From assembly GCF_007197575.1 (NCBI RefSeq), contig NZ_CP041616.1:186001-250000 (forward strand): a stretch of 64,000 bases of DNA, in the 5' to 3' direction. The notes beneath the pieces are model-generated. The model was not told where the DNA came from and ran no database searches. It saw only the letters and a list, made by a program, of their open reading frames with translations. The DNA comes from Ornithinimicrobium ciconiae. GTDB taxonomy: Bacteria; Actinomycetota; Actinomycetes; Actinomycetales; Dermatophilaceae. The translations under genes and the position numbers were made by a program. Shown here one piece after another: positions 60,957-64,000 of the stretch (position 1 is its first letter; every line of letters begins with the position of its first letter).

Positions 60957-60984
60957 AACAGCGCGTCCGTGAAACAGCGCGTCC
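60947..60984. repeat. 16-bp period tandem duplication at a gene end
   Basis: GCGTCCGTGAAACA is followed by GCGCGTCCGTGAAACA and GCGCGTCC, so the same 16 bases occur about 2.4 times. The first unit contains the stop codon of the upstream gene. Simple slippage duplication. Confidence 0.7.
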
Positions 60985-61024
60985 AGGAGGCAACACAGTG
61001 TGCGCGACGGCCGGTCGAGCCGGC

Positions 61025-62170
61025 TCACGCCTCCCGCGGCCAGCACCAGGCGTTGCACGGCGCCGTGACGACCTCCGCAGAGACCGGCCCACCGGGGAAC
61101 TGCGCTGGATAGAGGTCGGGGGCGGGGTGCTCGCCATGCAGGTGACGCGGCGGGCGGCCGGCCAGGATGTCCAGGTCGAGTCGATACTGCGCGAGGTCCC
61201 ACAGCGTGCCGAGACGCCGGTCCTGGTCGCCGCGCAGCTCCTGCCGCCCACCCGGTGACCGGGTCAGCTCCCCCAGGACGGGACCGTTGACCGTGTCATA
61301 GATGTCGACCCGGATGAAGGGCAGCGCCACGGCGCTGGACAGATGTCGGGCAGCCCTGACCAGCTCGTCGAAGGAGTCGGGCAGCCGGATCGAGGCGTCG
61401 ATCCGCTGGCCCCGGACGATGTCGGCGCCGAGGTCGGTGCCGTCCGCGTCCAGGTAGCGGTAGCGGGCCGCCGAGAGGTCCGCGTGCCGGGGCATCCGGC
61501 GCAGCATGACGGCGCCCACCTCGCCATACATCGCATAGACCTTGATGTCGTCCGGGATCTCCTCGACACCGTCGACCTGCGTGAGGAACTGCTCGGCGAA
61601 AAACGGCGGGCGTGAGGCGCTGTGCTCCCGGAAGTGCTGTCGCAGGTCGCTCGCAGTCAGCAGCGCTCCGTCCTCCCCCACGACCTGGAACCGCTCCTCG
61701 TCGACCCGCCGCAGCGGGAAGACCCCGTGCCCGCCCGCACCCCCGTCGGACTTCAGCACAAACTCCTGGGGCATCACCGACAGGTCGATCTCCTCGGCGG
61801 TGGCCCAGACCGCCAGCACCTGCGGCACGGCCACCCCGTGGCTGGCGGCCAGGCGATAGTTGCGCAGCTTGCGCGCCGTCTGCAGGAGCGGGTGGTCGGC
61901 GCTGCCGTCGAGGGTGCGCAGCGCGTCGACATTGCGTCGCAGGTTGAGCAGGTTGCGGCGGAACGACGGCGGCACGGTGTGGGAGCCGTAGGTGCCGTGG
62001 GCCTCGCGGAGCGCCCGGGCCTCTCCCTGGAGCCGGGAGGCCCGGTCACGCAGCTCCCCCACCTGGCCGCGCAGCTGCTCGACCTGCTCCGCACGACGGG
62101 CCAGCAGCTCCGAGCGCCAGCCGATGCCCGGCAGCCGCGCGGTGATGCGCCGACGTAGTCCGCTGCCCAT
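61025..62170 (-). CDS. TupA-like ATP-grasp protein
   Basis: The 381-residue protein has an N-terminal coiled coil ('LLARRAEQVEQLRGQVGELRDRASRLQGEARAL'), then a TupA-like ATP-grasp domain: 'EFVLKSDGGAGGHGVFPLRR' (ATP-binding Lys-Ser-Gly loop), 'DIKVYAMYGEVGAVMLRRMP' and 'IRVDIYDTVNGPVLGELTRSPGG' (the metal-binding D-x-Y...GELTxSPGG). Family members ligate amino acids to polysaccharides or glycans. It is paralogous to the next gene, with a 34-base gap. Convergent with the preceding unknown gene. Confidence 0.85.
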   Translation of the reverse strand: MGSGLRRRITARLPGIGWRSELLARRAEQVEQLRGQVGELRDRASRLQGEARALREAHGTYGSHTVPPSFRRNLLNLRRNVDALRTLDGSADHPLLQTARKLRNYRLAASHGVAVPQVLAVWATAEEIDLSVMPQEFVLKSDGGAGGHGVFPLRRVDEERFQVVGEDGALLTASDLRQHFREHSASRPPFFAEQFLTQVDGVEEIPDDIKVYAMYGEVGAVMLRRMPRHADLSAARYRYLDADGTDLGADIVRGQRIDASIRLPDSFDELVRAARHLSSAVALPFIRVDIYDTVNGPVLGELTRSPGGRQELRGDQDRRLGTLWDLAQYRLDLDILAGRPPRHLHGEHPAPDLYPAQFPGGPVSAEVVTAPCNAWCWPREA

Positions 62171-62203
62171 GACACCTCTTCCGTTGCGGGTGGAGCGGCG
62201 AGT

Positions 62204-63478
62204 CTAGGCGTCGACCGGCAGGTGACCTCCAAAGCACCACTGGGCACAGTCGAGCCGGACCATCTCCCAGCCCTTCGGGTCAGGGCGGTGCGAGGCATGG
62301 CCCGCCGGATAGACGTCCGGCACCGGGTGCAGCCCGTGCAGGTTGCGCAGCGGTCGGCCGTGGATCACGTCAAGCTCCAGGCGCCACTGCGCCTCGTCCC
62401 AGGCGCGTCCCATCGCCTGGTCCTGGTCGAGGCGATAGCGCTGGCTCCCTCCGGGACTGCGGGTCAGCTCGCCGAGCACCGGCCCCCGGTCGGTGTCATA
62501 GATGTCGACCCGGATGAACGGCAGCGCGACCGCCCGTGACAGGTGGGCCGCCAGCGCCATGAACTCGCCCCACGGCTCCGGTCTGGGGATCGAGGCGTGG
62601 ATGGCCCGGTCGGGAGCGATGTCCACCCCCAGGTCCTCCCCGTCGGCGTCGAGATAGCGATAACGCGCCGACCTCAGGTCGGCGTGCCGCGGCATCTGTC
62701 GCAGCAGCACCATCACGACCCGGCCATAACAGGCATAGACCTTGATGTCGTCGAGGATCTCCTCACCCGCAACCCGCTGCGTCAGGAACTCCTCCACGAA
62801 GTAGGGCCCCCACGCGCTCGTGTGGGAGCGCAGTGCCCGCACCAGGCTCTCCCGGGTGTGCACCTCGTCACTGCCGCTGACGACATACCGGCCCTCATCC
62901 AGCCGACGCAGCGGGAAGACCGCGTTGCCGCTCGATCCGATCTCGCACTTGAGCACGAACTGCTCCGGCAGACCCGTGAGGTCGATCTCCTCGGGGTGGA
63001 TCCACGACCCGAGCACGGTGGGGGTGGCAATGCCGTGGCTGGCCGCGAGCCGATAGTTGCGCAGCTTGCGCGGGATCTGCGCGGCCGGGTGATAGACGTC
63101 CGGGTCCAGCGCCCGCAACGGCGCAGCCCCACGACGCAGCTCCAGGAGGTGACGGCGGAAGGAGGGCGGGAGCGCGGTGTCCTTGCTCGACAGGCCCGCC
63201 TCCGTGAGTCGCGTCTGCGCGGAAGCGGACCGGTCCCGCTCGCGGGCCAACTGTCCCTGCAGGGCTGTGACCTGCGACTTCTCCTCGGTCAGGCGCGTCC
63301 TCAGGTCGGCCACCTTGGCGCGGAGGTCGGTGACCTGGTCAGCGCGGGTGGCCAACAACTCGGTGCGCCACCCAACTCCGGGCAGCCTTTGCACCAGAGT
63401 GGTCCGCGCCCTCGAGAACACCGCTACCTCACTCCCCTGTGGCCCGGGCAGGTCGTCATATCCCGGCGTCCGCACCAT
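62204..63478 (-). CDS. TupA-like ATP-grasp protein (paralogue)
   Basis: The 424-residue protein repeats the architecture of its neighbour: coiled coil 'LATRADQVTDLRAKVADLRTRLTEEKSQVTALQGQLARE', then 'QFVLKCEIGSSGNAVFPLRR', 'DIKVYACYGRVVMVLLRQMP' and 'IRVDIYDTDRGPVLGELTRSPGG'. The two share closely matching sequence over the whole ATP-grasp part, so this is a tandem duplication. ATG 63478 is listed. A GTG about 60 bases downstream (VFSRARTTLVQRLPGVGW) aligns better with the neighbour's start. Divergent from the gene at 63515. Confidence 0.85.
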   Translation of the reverse strand: MVRTPGYDDLPGPQGSEVAVFSRARTTLVQRLPGVGWRTELLATRADQVTDLRAKVADLRTRLTEEKSQVTALQGQLARERDRSASAQTRLTEAGLSSKDTALPPSFRRHLLELRRGAAPLRALDPDVYHPAAQIPRKLRNYRLAASHGIATPTVLGSWIHPEEIDLTGLPEQFVLKCEIGSSGNAVFPLRRLDEGRYVVSGSDEVHTRESLVRALRSHTSAWGPYFVEEFLTQRVAGEEILDDIKVYACYGRVVMVLLRQMPRHADLRSARYRYLDADGEDLGVDIAPDRAIHASIPRPEPWGEFMALAAHLSRAVALPFIRVDIYDTDRGPVLGELTRSPGGSQRYRLDQDQAMGRAWDEAQWRLELDVIHGRPLRNLHGLHPVPDVYPAGHASHRPDPKGWEMVRLDCAQWCFGGHLPVDA

Positions 63479-63514
63479 ACTCTTGAGCGACTCACCGAGA
63501 GGGAAGGCGCACCC

Positions 63515-64000
63515 GTGACCGAGCACGACGAGCTCCGCAACGACCTGGTCGTCGACGGTGCCTTCGGCGGTGGCTATCTGATCCGTGGGGGCGCCAACAC
63601 CGCCCCGGCCCTGGTGGACGGGTGGCCCAGCCACCGGCTCGGGCAGCTGACCTATCACCTGCACCCCCGCACCCTGCTGCACACCGCCGGTGGCGACGGT
63701 GGACCGGGACGGGTCGTCATCCTCGGCACCCCCGTCGACGTCCCAGGCGGTATGGCGGACGGGCAGGCGATCTGCGAGCGCACCCTGGCCGCGTGGGCCA
63801 GCGGGGGCCGCGACGCTGCGGTGCGCTATCTGGCCTACCTGGGCGGCCGGTGGATCGCCGTGCTGGACCTGCAAAACCCCTCCAAAAATGCGGGATGGAC
63901 CGACGAAACCCCTCCAAAAATTGTGGGGAGCGGCCAGATCATGGTCGTGCCGGACGCCCAAGCCACCCAGGCGGTCTTTTGGTCGAGCGCTGCGGGGGTG
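63515..64000 (+). CDS. Asparagine-synthase-like / class II amidotransferase-like protein (partial)
   Basis: The frame is open from GTG 63515 to the window edge (162 codons). It begins VTEHDELRNDLVVDGAFGGG and contains 'VRYLAYLGGRWIAVLDL' and 'GQIMVVPDAQATQAVFWSSAAG', the G-R-x-A-x-x-x and D-A-x-A-x-Q-x-V-F/Y pattern of the N-terminal domain of asparagine-synthase-like proteins. The catalytic N-terminal Cys of a true amidotransferase is absent, so it may be inactive there. GAGAGGGAAGG precedes the GTG. The 51-bp repeat interrupts it in frame. Confidence 0.6.
   Translation, partial: MTEHDELRNDLVVDGAFGGGYLIRGGANTAPALVDGWPSHRLGQLTYHLHPRTLLHTAGGDGGPGRVVILGTPVDVPGGMADGQAICERTLAAWASGGRDAAVRYLAYLGGRWIAVLDLQNPSKNAGWTDETPPKIVGSGQIMVVPDAQATQAVFWSSAAGV
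63871..63921 (-). repeat. In-frame 51-bp low-GC repeat, copy 2
   Basis: AAACCCCTCCAAAAAT occurs twice here, 20 bases apart. The whole block is the reverse complement of 59192-59242 at 40 of 51 positions. It sits in frame within the asparagine-synthase-like gene, between 'AVLDL' and 'IMVVPD', adding about 17-20 residues not expected from the fold. Confidence 0.75.

Overview
The window is high-GC actinobacterial DNA, probably from Micrococcales and perhaps Intrasporangiaceae-like; that placement is inference from gene content, not a phylogeny. Supporting signs are an Lsr2 nucleoid protein, a WhiB-like Cys cluster, DinB/mycothiol-type small proteins, frequent GTG starts, 1-4 nt gene overlaps, and the conserved block rpsF-ssb-rpsR-rplI followed by dnaB.

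Layout. (1) 1-19.5 kb is an accessory patchwork of short, mostly monocistronic genes: GNAT acetyltransferases, small-molecule kinases/phosphotransferases, a nucleotidyltransferase, VOC and DinB proteins, an orotate phosphoribosyltransferase, Lsr2, an intact IS3-family insertion sequence, an MFS exporter, and an ABC exporter divergent from a LuxR-type regulator. Gene remnants and copies of an unusual intergenic hairpin repeat lie between them. (2) 19.9-23.9 kb is a leftward defence operon: a GmrSD-type DUF262/DUF1524 nuclease, then a TIR protein, a caspase-like protease and a SLOG-like protein, the last three joined by 4-nt overlaps. This TIR-caspase-SLOG cassette is the most interesting system in the window and looks like a Thoeris-type signalling immune system. 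(3) 24.0-31.6 kb is a Tn7-like transposition module, tnsA-tnsB-tnsC-tniQ-small ORF-tniQ-WhiB-like, seven genes with overlapping ends. Two TniQ proteins and a WhiB-like iron-sulfur protein in one transposition operon are unusual. (4) 32.0-39.7 kb holds a small Cys-cluster protein, a complete type I restriction-modification operon (hsdM-hsdS-hsdR) and a GIY-YIG nuclease. Regions 2-4 form a defence and mobility island abutting the 3' end of dnaB.

(5) 39.9-51.1 kb is core genome: dnaB, a cluster of DnaA-box-like sites, a MATE transporter, a complete mrp/mnh Na+/H+ antiporter operon (fused A/B, C, D, E, F, G), then rplI, rpsR, ssb and rpsF. (6) 51.3-64.0 kb is an alpha/beta hydrolase followed by a surface-polysaccharide locus: UDP-glucose dehydrogenase, GT4 glycosyltransferase, Wzt/Wzm-type ABC exporter, a second nucleotide-sugar dehydrogenase, a large two-domain glycosyltransferase, two paralogous TupA-like ATP-grasp proteins and the start of an asparagine-synthase-like gene. 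Two genes here carry an in-frame copy of the same 51-bp low-GC repeat.

How it fits together: the right third is housekeeping plus envelope-polymer synthesis. The left two thirds look like horizontally acquired DNA that grew next to dnaB, with restriction, abortive-infection-like signalling and transposition systems side by side.
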